DNA of 64,000 nt from RAM1 sp943372515. Lineage in GTDB: Bacteria; Pseudomonadota; Gammaproteobacteria; Burkholderiales; Burkholderiaceae_C. Position numbers and translations under genes: made by a program. Positions 23,096-30,403 of this stretch are shown one piece after another (position 1 is the stretch's first letter; each line of letters starts with the position of its first letter). The stretch spans positions 1 to 64,000 of the forward strand of contig CALRYY010000009.1 in NCBI GenBank assembly GCA_943372515.1, in the 5' to 3' direction. The notes beneath the pieces are model-generated. The model searched no databases. It saw only the letters and a list, made by a program, of their open reading frames with translations, and was not told where the DNA came from.

Positions 23096-24382
23096 ATGAA
23101 CCTTGCCGATTCACTCAACCTGGGCTGCATGTGCCGCACGCTGAATGCCGACCGCCTGCGCGAGCAGCTGGAATGCGACCCCCAACTGGCGGGGCTGGCG
23201 CAGCAGCTGGCCGCCACCCACCCGCACCTGTTCTCGCAGACCGCCGTGTTCCTGGACCCGGCCACGCGCGACGCCGTGGCACAGGCTGTGGCCGCCCTGG
23301 ACCGCGTGATGGCCCTGCCCGCCCGGCAGGCCAAAGCGCTCCAGCACGCGTCGCCCATGGCGCAGCACGCCTTTGGGCCGGCAGGCGTGTTCATGGGCTA
23401 TGACTTTCACCTGGGCCCCGACGGGCCGCGCCTGATTGAAATCAACACCAATGCCGGCGGCGCGTTCCTGAATGCCGCGCTGGCCCGCGCCCACCGCGCC
23501 TGCTGTGAATCGATGGGCACGCTGATGGACGCCACCGCGCCTGGCCTGCCGTCGCTGGACGCCGGCTTCATGGCCATGTTCCACGCCGAATGGCAGGCCC
23601 AACGCGGCCATGCGCCACTGCGTACCGTGCTGATCGTGGATGACGCACCCGATGCGCAGTACCTGGCGCCAGAGTTTGCGCTGGCGCGCGTGTTGTTCGC
23701 GTCGCACGGGCTGGCAGCCGTGGTGGCTGACGCGCGCACGCTGCAGTGGCGCGACAACCAGCTGTGGCACCCTGCCGTGCCCGGCGGCCTGCCGGTGGAC
23801 ATGGTCTACAACCGCCTGACGGACTTTGACCTGTCCGATCCCGCCCACGCCGCGCTGCGGGCGGCCTACGTGGCCGGGGCGGCCGTGGTCACGCCCCACC
23901 CGCGCGTACATGCGCTGCGGGCTGACAAGCGCAACCTGATCACACTGGGCAACGACGCCCTGCTGGCCTCCTGGGGCGTGAGCGACACCGACCGCGCCAC
24001 GCTGCACGCCGTTGTGCCTGCCACCCAGGACGTGACCCCTGCCAATGCCCAGGCGCTGTGGGCACAACGCAGACAGCTTTTCTTCAAGCCTGTGGCGGGC
24101 TACGGCGCCAGGGCCGCGTATCGCGGCGACAAGATCACGCGCAAGGTCTGGGCCGACGTGACCGCCGGCGGCTTTGTCGCGCAGGCACTGGTGCCGCCCA
24201 GCGAGCGGCTGGTGGATGTGGACGGCACGCCCACGCGCCTGAAGCTGGACCTGCGCGCCTATGCGTACCGCGGCCAGGTGCAACTGCTGGCCGCGCGCAC
24301 CTGGGCTGGCCAGACTACCAATTTCCGTACTGCGGGCGGCGGGTTCTCGCCGGTCGTGGTGTTGCCTTCACTGCCCCGTTGA
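23096..24382 (+). CDS. ATP-grasp-like protein of unknown function in the ars operon
   Basis: 428 residues. A magnesium-binding LIEINTNAGGAF motif stands early (113-125), while the ATP-binding lysine segment FFKPVAGYGARAAYRGDK (Lys331), the hinge GGFVAQALVPP and LKLDLRAYAYRGQVQLLAARTW come late. This order is the reverse of ordinary ATP-grasp enzymes, as in circularly permuted ATP-grasp ligases (glutathionylspermidine-synthetase-like). The N-terminus has Cys11 and Cys13 (LGCMCRTL). It lies ten bases after arsR and 17 before arsI, so it is part of the arsenic operon. A peptide or thiol ligase role is possible but unproven; no name is given. Confidence 0.75.
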   Translation: MNLADSLNLGCMCRTLNADRLREQLECDPQLAGLAQQLAATHPHLFSQTAVFLDPATRDAVAQAVAALDRVMALPARQAKALQHASPMAQHAFGPAGVFMGYDFHLGPDGPRLIEINTNAGGAFLNAALARAHRACCESMGTLMDATAPGLPSLDAGFMAMFHAEWQAQRGHAPLRTVLIVDDAPDAQYLAPEFALARVLFASHGLAAVVADARTLQWRDNQLWHPAVPGGLPVDMVYNRLTDFDLSDPAHAALRAAYVAGAAVVTPHPRVHALRADKRNLITLGNDALLASWGVSDTDRATLHAVVPATQDVTPANAQALWAQRRQLFFKPVAGYGARAAYRGDKITRKVWADVTAGGFVAQALVPPSERLVDVDGTPTRLKLDLRAYAYRGQVQLLAARTWAGQTTNFRTAGGGFSPVVVLPSLPR

Positions 24383-24399
24383 TTTTTCAGGAGACCCGC

Positions 24400-24834
24400 A
24401 TGAAACGCTTTCATGTCCACATGCACGTGGACGACCTGCCAAAAAACATCGCCTTCTATTCGGCCATGTTCAATCAAGCCCCAGCCCGCACCGAAGGCGA
24501 TTACGCCAAGTGGATGCTGGAAGACCCGCCGGTGAACTTTGCCATCTCCACACGCGGCGACAAGCCGGGGGTGGACCACCTGGGCATCCAGGTCGGCACG
24601 GCAGATGAGCTGGCCGCGCTGAAAGACAACGCCACGCGCGCCGACATGGCACTGCTGGACGAAGGCGAGACCACCTGCTGCTACGCCCGCAGCGACAAAT
24701 ACTGGGTGACCGACCCCCAGGGCATGGCCTGGGAGCAATTCCACACGCTGGACAGCATCCCGGTGTTCAGCCAGGCCAAACCCGCGGCGGCGCAGGCCAG
24801 CGCCTGCTGCGCGCCCCAATCCAGCTGCTGCTGA
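24400..24834 (+). CDS. arsI: ArsI/CadI-family dioxygenase (C-As lyase type)
   Basis: 144-residue vicinal-oxygen-chelate protein. The vicinal cysteine pair of ArsI is present (ETTCCYARSDKYWV, Cys93-Cys94), with candidate iron ligands His6 or His8, His60 (VDHLGIQV) and Glu112 (WEQFHT). ArsI cleaves the C-As bond of trivalent methyl- or aryl-arsenicals with O2; CadI relatives bind cadmium. A Cys-rich tail (ACCAPQSSCC) adds four more cysteines. The start is chosen after CAGGAGACC. It lies between the ATP-grasp gene and arsC. Confidence 0.9.
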   Translation: MKRFHVHMHVDDLPKNIAFYSAMFNQAPARTEGDYAKWMLEDPPVNFAISTRGDKPGVDHLGIQVGTADELAALKDNATRADMALLDEGETTCCYARSDKYWVTDPQGMAWEQFHTLDSIPVFSQAKPAAAQASACCAPQSSCC

Positions 24835-24846
24835 AAGGAATCCACC

Positions 24847-25347
24847 ATGAGCCAGAAACCCATCAACGTGCTGTTCCTGTGCACGCACAACTCCGCCCGC
24901 AGCATCCTGGCCGAGGCCACGCTCAACCACATCGGCCATGGCCGCTTCAAGGCGTTTTCTGCCGGCAGCAGCCCGCGTGACAACCAGCAACCCAACCCGC
25001 TGGGCCTGAAGGTATTGCACGCTGCTGGCATCAGCATCGAGGGCCTGTCCAGCAAGAGCTGGGACGAGTTCGCCCTGCCTGACGCGCCTCACATGGACCT
25101 GGTGATCACCGTGTGCGACAACGCTGCCGGCGAGGTCTGCCCCTATTGGCCCGGCCAGCCCGCAACAGCCCACTGGGGTTATGCCGATCCGTCGGCCATT
25201 GACGGCACGGACGAGCAGAAGCTGGAAGCCTTTCGCCAGACGCTGCACGCCATACGCCGCCGGCTGGATCTGCTGGTCAACCTGCCCCAGGGCAGTGTGG
25301 ACAAGCTCATGCTGCAAACACGCGCACGCGATCTCGCCAAATCATGA
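24847..25347 (+). CDS. arsC: Arsenate reductase, low-molecular-weight phosphatase type
   Basis: 166-residue enzyme reducing arsenate to arsenite. The P-loop FLCTHNSARS has the nucleophile Cys12 and Arg18; DPSAIDG holds the catalytic Asp; candidate resolving cysteines are Cys90 and Cys98 (VCDNAAGEVCPYWPG), in the region where thioredoxin-linked ArsC proteins have them. A good AAGGA site precedes the ATG. The stop overlaps the next gene as ATGA. Its product is released by the adjacent channel protein. Confidence 0.94.
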   Translation: MSQKPINVLFLCTHNSARSILAEATLNHIGHGRFKAFSAGSSPRDNQQPNPLGLKVLHAAGISIEGLSSKSWDEFALPDAPHMDLVITVCDNAAGEVCPYWPGQPATAHWGYADPSAIDGTDEQKLEAFRQTLHAIRRRLDLLVNLPQGSVDKLMLQTRARDLAKS

Positions 25348-25997
25348 CGCTGGCACGCAAAGCTCTGGCCGAAGGGGTGGGCACGGCGGCGCTGCTGTGC
25401 GCGGTGATTGGCTCGGGCATCATGGCCGAGCAGCTGGCAGGCGGCAACACCGCCGTGGCCCTTTTGGCCAACACGCTGGCCACGGTGTTCGCGCTGTATG
25501 TGCTGATTGAGACGCTGGGCCCGGTCAGCGGCGCGCACTTCAACCCGGTGGTCACGCTGGCCATGGTCTTCAGGCGCGCATTGCCGGTGCGGGATGCCCT
25601 GCCCTACCTTGGCGCCCAGCTCAGCGGCGCGGTGGCCGGTGCCTGGCTGGCACATGCGATGTTTGGCCTGCAGCTGCTGCAGACCAGCACCAAGCTGCGC
25701 ACCGGCCCCGGCCAGTGGCTGGCCGAGGGTGTGGCGACGGCCGGCCTGCTGTTCGTAATCCTGCGCGCGCCCGCGGGCAAGGCTGCAGCATTGGTGGCCT
25801 GCTACATCGGCGCAGCCTACTGGTTTACCGCCAGCACCAGCTTTGCCAACCCTGCCGCTGTACTGGGCCGCATGTTGAGCGACAGTTTTGCCGGCATCGC
25901 GCCGGCCAGCGCGCCAGGTTTTGTGCTGGCGCAATGCGCAGGTGCCGCAGCAGGTGTGGTTTTGGCAACGTTATTGACGCCGCGCCAAATCAACTGA
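25344..25997 (+). CDS. aqpS: MIP-family channel AqpS (arsenite/aquaglyceroporin type)
   Basis: 217-residue inner-membrane channel with six helices and the two half-helix motifs as NPV (AHFNPVVTLA) and NPA (FANPAAVLGR). An aquaporin directly coupled to arsC, with no ArsB/Acr3 pump in the window, matches the AqpS arrangement of Sinorhizobium, where arsenite made by ArsC leaves the cell passively. The 3' end overlaps the convergent hydrolase gene by 27 bases. Confidence 0.88.
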   Translation: MTLARKALAEGVGTAALLCAVIGSGIMAEQLAGGNTAVALLANTLATVFALYVLIETLGPVSGAHFNPVVTLAMVFRRALPVRDALPYLGAQLSGAVAGAWLAHAMFGLQLLQTSTKLRTGPGQWLAEGVATAGLLFVILRAPAGKAAALVACYIGAAYWFTASTSFANPAAVLGRMLSDSFAGIAPASAPGFVLAQCAGAAAGVVLATLLTPRQIN

Positions 25998-26753
25998 CGC
26001 TACGCCTGCCCACCAGTCGCAGATCTGCTGCTGCACCCAGGCGGGTGCGTCCAGCGGCAGGTCATGTCCGGCATCAGGGTGCATGCGCAGCGGCCAGCCC
26101 CAGGCGGCTGCGATGCGCTGCGAGCATTGCGCCGACACCAGCCTGTCACCGGCGGACGCCAGCAACAAGGCGGGCACGGCGGGGGGGTGGGGCGGCGCGC
26201 GGTATCGCGCGGCCGCCAGCAGCTGGCGCAAGCCATTGCCGCGCGACACGGGGCGCTGACGGGCCACGGCGGCCCAGGCTGCGGCGGTTTCGCCCTGGCG
26301 CGCCAGTTGGTTGCTGGTCATGGCCAGCACGGCCTGCTCGCGCTGCAGCGGCGTGCGGCCCGGCAGCATCACCCCTGCCAGGCTGGCGTAGTTATGCGGC
26401 TGCAGGCGCTGCCAGAACGGGCTCAAGCCGCGCAAGCTGGTGTTGATCAGCACGCAGCCCGACATGTCTTGCGGGGCCCTGCACGCCCAGTCCAGCGCTA
26501 CCATCGCACCCAGCGACATGGCGACCAGCACATACGGCGCTGGCTGGTTGCGTCTGCTCAGCTCGGCGCGGCAAGCCCGGGCCATCTCTGCAACACACGT
26601 GGGGCTGCGCGCCTGGTACAGCGTGCCGTTGCCCGGCAGGTCCAGCGTCAGCACGCGGTGCTGTGGGCCCAGCGACGTGCTCAGACGCCGCTCAAAGCCG
26701 TTCCAGTGGGCCGCCTCACGTGTGAGGCCGCGCAGAAGCACCCAGGTGGTCAT
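25971..26753 (-). CDS. Alpha/beta hydrolase
   Basis: 260 residues of the alpha/beta hydrolase fold: N-terminal strand WVLLRGLTREAAHWNGF, oxyanion region and the nucleophile elbow AMSLGAMVALDW (Ser in the MSLG turn), acid in LLLASAGDRLVS and catalytic His in HPDAGHDLPLD. The nucleophile context is unusual (SLG). Substrate unknown. The ATG at 26753 overlaps the stop of the upstream peptidase gene as ATGA, so the two are co-translated. A longer open frame is only the shadow of that gene. Confidence 0.82.
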   Translation of the reverse strand: MTTWVLLRGLTREAAHWNGFERRLSTSLGPQHRVLTLDLPGNGTLYQARSPTCVAEMARACRAELSRRNQPAPYVLVAMSLGAMVALDWACRAPQDMSGCVLINTSLRGLSPFWQRLQPHNYASLAGVMLPGRTPLQREQAVLAMTSNQLARQGETAAAWAAVARQRPVSRGNGLRQLLAAARYRAPPHPPAVPALLLASAGDRLVSAQCSQRIAAAWGWPLRMHPDAGHDLPLDAPAWVQQQICDWWAGVASVDLARRQ

Positions 26754-27757
26754 GAGCGGTCTGCGTACCAGCGCGCCATGGCCTGGCCGTGGTGGTCGCC
26801 GGGCTGCGCGGGCAGCCAGCGCTGCCAGGCCGCGGTGGCGCGCGTCAAAAAGTCCAGCAGCGGCAGGTGCTGGCGCAGCACCCGCTGGTGGCGGTGGGCA
26901 ATCAACGGGTTGAAGATGCCGCGGCGCGAAAAAAGCTGGCGCGGGTTTTTCTTGACCCACAGCCACGACCCCATCTCCAGCGTCAGCGGCAGGAATACCT
27001 GGCCTGGCTGCGCGCAGGCACGCAGGTACAAATGGTCCCACAGGTCGCCATGCGTCAGGTACTGATGGCTTTGCGGCTCGAACACATAGTTGTGGTGAGG
27101 GTGGCTGTCGGCAAACGTGGCCTGCAGCGCGTGCAGCTGCGCCAGATGCGGCATGGGCGTGCGCCGGTGGGCGTAGGGGAACCACACGCGGTCACGCATG
27201 CCAAAACCCGAATGGCAGTCCAGCGCCAGGCTGAACGGGCGCCCGTGCAGCTCGGTCTCTACCAGAGCGCACAAAGCGGCGCTTTCAGCCTCCATCGGTG
27301 CGCCGGCGCGGCCTCGGTACCAGGGCAGCCCGGCGCTGATGCGCTGGCCCCCCACCAGGAACGGCACCGTCTCGCGCGCGTCCACCGGCGCGTTGCGCAT
27401 CAGGTCCACACCGTTGGGATTGGCCCGTGTGTGGCGCAGCATGCCGCCGGGGTTGACCACCGGCATGAAGACCAGGCGCACCTGGTCCAGCAGCGCATGC
27501 ACGGATGCGTCCCAACGCAGCCGCGTGACCAGGGCATGCAGGTACGCAATGACCACCTGCGAGCCGATGCGTTCCAGCCCGTGCACGCCGCCAAAAAAGC
27601 CCACGGCTGGTACGTCGCGCGACGGGTTGCCCAGCGTTACCGTGTACAGCGGTGGGTGCCCGGCCAGCGGCTGGGTGGTGACCTGCAGATGCGCGCCGCC
27701 CAGCGCAATGACGCGTTGCAGTTCGTCGAGTTCGGGCAGGTGATGGGATTGCGGCAC
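26750..27757 (-). CDS. M14-family zinc carboxypeptidase-like protein
   Basis: 335 residues. Zinc ligands: the HxxE motif in GGVHGLERIG and a later His in LALDCHSGFG; the substrate Arg/Asn motif is NPNGVDLMRNAP. The likely catalytic Glu is in LTLEMGSW. These fit the M14 (carboxypeptidase / succinylglutamate desuccinylase-like) fold. The start is GTG at 27757 (MPQSHHLPELDEL). No signal peptide, so a cytoplasmic peptidase or amidase is likely. Coupled to the hydrolase gene downstream. Confidence 0.82.
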   Translation of the reverse strand: MPQSHHLPELDELQRVIALGGAHLQVTTQPLAGHPPLYTVTLGNPSRDVPAVGFFGGVHGLERIGSQVVIAYLHALVTRLRWDASVHALLDQVRLVFMPVVNPGGMLRHTRANPNGVDLMRNAPVDARETVPFLVGGQRISAGLPWYRGRAGAPMEAESAALCALVETELHGRPFSLALDCHSGFGMRDRVWFPYAHRRTPMPHLAQLHALQATFADSHPHHNYVFEPQSHQYLTHGDLWDHLYLRACAQPGQVFLPLTLEMGSWLWVKKNPRQLFSRRGIFNPLIAHRHQRVLRQHLPLLDFLTRATAAWQRWLPAQPGDHHGQAMARWYADRS

Positions 27758-27831
27758 GGCTGCGCAGCTTACTGCAGCGCGGCGTGTTGCGCTGACATGG
27801 TTTTGTCATGTAGCAGCGCTAGGGTATGGGC

Positions 27832-27960
27832 ATGAAACACCTGAGCCTGTTGCCCCTGCAGATCGCCGCCCTGACCATCGAGCTGCTGCGTGGCCTGAGT
27901 GAGCTGGTGGCGCTGCAGGCCTGGCGTGTGCGCGACCGGCTGTCGCGCCGGCACCACTGA
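27832..27960 (+). CDS. Possible small protein (42 aa)
   Basis: An open frame MKHLSLLPLQIAALTIELL... ending RLSRRHH, an amphipathic helix with a basic end. AGGG lies seven bases before the ATG; a second in-frame ATG two codons upstream is also possible. It is divergent from the M14 gene and ends just before two tandem repeats. No family recognised; it could be non-coding. Confidence 0.4.
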   Translation: MKHLSLLPLQIAALTIELLRGLSELVALQAWRVRDRLSRRHH

Positions 27961-27970
27961 GGCGGCCTCA

Positions 27971-28046
27971 GTCGCCGCCGGGCCGCCCCAAGGCGACTGC
28001 GGCCCTCGGGGGGCAGCGAAGTACACGAAGTGACGAGCGTGGGGGC
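27971..28046 (+). repeat. GC-rich palindromic repeat, family A, copy 1
   Basis: 76 bases from GTCGCCGCCGGGCC to GAGCGTGGGGGC, nearly identical to the copy eight bases downstream. It differs mainly by a two-base deletion in the central CCCTCGGGGGG palindrome. It contains ACACGAAGTGACGAGCG near the end. Confidence 0.85.
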
Positions 28047-28054
28047 AATATGCC

Positions 28055-28132
28055 GTCGCCGCCGGGCCGCCCCAAGGCGACTGCGGCCCCCTCGGGGGGC
28101 AGCGAAGTACACGAAGTGACGAGCGTGGGGGC
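28055..28132 (+). repeat. GC-rich palindromic repeat, family A, copy 2
   Basis: 78 bases, direct tandem copy of 27971-28046, ending five bases before the glmM stop codon (glmM is read from the other strand). The central CCCCCTCGGGGGG is a strong palindrome. A diverged copy is at 2532-2602. Confidence 0.85.
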
Positions 28133-28136
28133 TTCT

Positions 28137-29471
28137 TCAGCCTGCCTTGACGGCGTCCACCAGCCGCTGTGCGCAGGCCAGAGCCTGCTTTTCGTCGCGC
28201 GCCTCCACCATCACGCGCAGCAACGGCTCGGTGCCACTGGCACGGATGAGCACGCGGCCGGTGTCGCCCAACTCAGCCTCCACCGCTTTGGTTTGGGCGT
28301 CCAGCAAGGTGTTGGTCTTCCAGTCTTGTCCGGGGCGCAGGCGCACGTTGATGAGCGTCTGGGGAAACAGCGTCACGTCAGCCAGCAACTGCGACAGGCT
28401 CTGGCCGCTGCGCACGCAGACCTGAAGCACCTGCAGCGCGCTGATCAGGCCGTCACCGGTGGTGTGCTTGTCCAGGGCCAGCAGGTGGCCCGAGCCTTCG
28501 CCGCCCAGCAGCCATTTGTTTTTTTCCAGCTCTTCCAGCACGTAGCGGTCGCCGACCTTGGCGCGCACGAACTGCACGCCTTTTGACTTGAGCGCCACCT
28601 CGACCGCCATGTTGGTCATGAGCGTGCCCACCACACCGGGCACGGCTTCATTGCGCGCCAGGCGTTCGGCCACCATCAGGTACAGCACCTCGTCGCCGTT
28701 GTACAGGCGCCCGGCGGCATCCACCATTTGCAGGCGGTCGGCATCGCCGTCCAGCGCAATGCCGAAGTCGGCGCGATTGGCCTTGACCGCGCGCACCAGG
28801 GCGTCGGGGTGGGTGGCGCCCACGTTGTGGTTGATGTTCAGGCCATCGGGTGCGCAGCCGATGGCAATGACCTCGGCACCCAGTTCATGAAATACCTTGG
28901 GGGCGATGTGGTACGCCGCGCCGTGTGCACCGTCCACCACGATCCGCACGCCCTTGAGCGTCAGGTCGTTGGCAAAGGTGCTTTTACAAAATTCAATGTA
29001 GCGCCCGGCCGCGTCGTCCAGCCGTCGCGCCTTGCCCAGTGTGGCCGAATCAGCCCACACGGGCGGCTCCTCCAGCACCGACTCTACGTCCAGCTCCCAG
29101 GCGTCGGGCAGCTTGGTGCCCTGGGCGCTGAAGAACTTGATCCCGTTGTCTGCAAAGGCGTTGTGGCTGGCGCTGATCACCACGCCCAGGCTGGCGCGTT
29201 GTGCACGTGTGAGGTAGGCGACGCCCGGCGTGGGCAGCGGGCCCAGCAGCACCACGTCGACACCGGCGGAATTGAAGCCCGATTCCAGCGCGCTTTCCAG
29301 CATGTAGCCCGAGATGCGCGTGTCCTTGCCGATCAGCACCGTAGGACGGTCCTCAGTGCGTTTGAGCACGCGGCCCACGGCGTGGGCCAGCCGCAAGACA
29401 AAGTCGGGGGTGATGGGCGCCTGGCCCACCGTACCGCGGATGCCATCAGTGCCAAAGTATTTTCTGCTCAT
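28137..29471 (-). CDS. glmM: Phosphoglucosamine mutase
   Basis: 444-residue enzyme converting glucosamine-6-phosphate to glucosamine-1-phosphate for peptidoglycan and LPS. The active phosphoserine is in GVVISASHNAFADNGIK, the metal loop is DGDADR (IALDGDADRLQMVD), the sugar loop is GGEGSGHLL and the phosphate-binding site is RASGTEPLLRVMVEA. N-terminus FGTDGIRGTVG is typical. The ATG overlaps the folP stop by four bases. Confidence 0.98.
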   Translation of the reverse strand: MSRKYFGTDGIRGTVGQAPITPDFVLRLAHAVGRVLKRTEDRPTVLIGKDTRISGYMLESALESGFNSAGVDVVLLGPLPTPGVAYLTRAQRASLGVVISASHNAFADNGIKFFSAQGTKLPDAWELDVESVLEEPPVWADSATLGKARRLDDAAGRYIEFCKSTFANDLTLKGVRIVVDGAHGAAYHIAPKVFHELGAEVIAIGCAPDGLNINHNVGATHPDALVRAVKANRADFGIALDGDADRLQMVDAAGRLYNGDEVLYLMVAERLARNEAVPGVVGTLMTNMAVEVALKSKGVQFVRAKVGDRYVLEELEKNKWLLGGEGSGHLLALDKHTTGDGLISALQVLQVCVRSGQSLSQLLADVTLFPQTLINVRLRPGQDWKTNTLLDAQTKAVEAELGDTGRVLIRASGTEPLLRVMVEARDEKQALACAQRLVDAVKAG

Positions 29472-30322
29472 GAGGTTGTCTCTGTTGGTTTTCTTGCTAT
29501 TGAAATAGTAGCGGACAGCACCTTCAGTGCGGCCACGGTTTCGCGCACATCATGCACCCGCACAATGCGCGCACCCCGCTCTACAGCCAGCACGGCGGCC
29601 GTGACGCTGGCCGCCACGCGATCGTTCACCGGCTGGCCCGTGACGCTGCCCAGAGACGATTTGCGCGACCAGCCTGCCAGCAACGGGTAGCCACCGGCCA
29701 GCAGCTCGGCCTGGCGGGCCAGCAGCGCAAAGTTCTGTTCCACCGTCTTGCCAAAGCCGATGCCTGGGTCCCAGGAGATGCGCGCTGCATCCACGCCCAA
29801 CGCCTGCAAGGCCGCGGTCTGTGCCTGCAAAAAGGCAATCACTTGCGGTACGGCGTCGCCCTCCATGGGCGAGCGCTGCATGGTCTGTGGCTCGCCGTGC
29901 ATGTGCATCAGGCACACACCACAGCTGCCGTGGGCCGCCACGGCCTCGCACGCGCCGGGCTGGCGCAGCGCCCAGATGTCGTTGATGATGTCTGCACCCA
30001 GGTCAAGTGCCTGGCGCATGACTTCGGGCTTGTAGGTGTCCACCGAGACCGGCACGCCCAGCATGACGGCTTCTCGCAGCACGGGCAACACACGTGCCAG
30101 CTCATCGTCCAGCGGCACAGGGGGGGAGCCGGGACGGCTTGATTCACCGCCGATATCCAGGATGTCCGCGCCTTGCGCCACGAGCGCCTCGCAGTGCGCC
30201 ACGGCGGCACGGGCGCCGGCGTAGTTGCCACCATCAGAGAACGAATCAGGCGTGACGTTGACGATGCCCATGACCCGGGGGCGTGACAGATCAATACGGT
30301 AGCGGGATGTTTGCCAGATCAT
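29468..30322 (-). CDS. folP: Dihydropteroate synthase
   Basis: 284-residue TIM-barrel enzyme of folate synthesis joining p-aminobenzoate to the pterin pyrophosphate; target of sulfonamides. Motifs: MGIVNVTPDSFSDGG, DIGGESSRPGSPP, DIINDIWAL, and the late GWSRKSSLG and RVHDVRET. The start MIWQTSRYRIDL is chosen; the longer frame runs into the terminator of ftsH. It follows ftsH and precedes glmM, the order seen in many proteobacteria. Confidence 0.97.
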   Translation of the reverse strand: MIWQTSRYRIDLSRPRVMGIVNVTPDSFSDGGNYAGARAAVAHCEALVAQGADILDIGGESSRPGSPPVPLDDELARVLPVLREAVMLGVPVSVDTYKPEVMRQALDLGADIINDIWALRQPGACEAVAAHGSCGVCLMHMHGEPQTMQRSPMEGDAVPQVIAFLQAQTAALQALGVDAARISWDPGIGFGKTVEQNFALLARQAELLAGGYPLLAGWSRKSSLGSVTGQPVNDRVAASVTAAVLAVERGARIVRVHDVRETVAALKVLSATISIARKPTETTS

Positions 30323-30350
30323 GGGCCGGATTGTGCTGCAACGCGCCATG

Positions 30351-30379
30351 AAAAAAGGGACCAAGGAGGTCCCTTTTTT
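30351..30379 (-). terminator. Intrinsic terminator after ftsH
   Basis: AAAAAAGGGACC (30351-30362) and GGTCCCTTTTTT (30368-30379) form a perfect 12-bp inverted repeat with a five-base loop. On the minus strand the stem ends in six T, 25 bases after the ftsH stop and before folP. It works in principle in both directions. Confidence 0.92.
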
Positions 30380-30403
30380 GCCGGGGAGAAACCCGTGGTG
30401 GTG

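Noticed and set aside
27769..28112. Minus-strand frames beginning MYFAAPRG in the repeat region
   Set aside because: They translate the family A repeats themselves; no independent coding signal.
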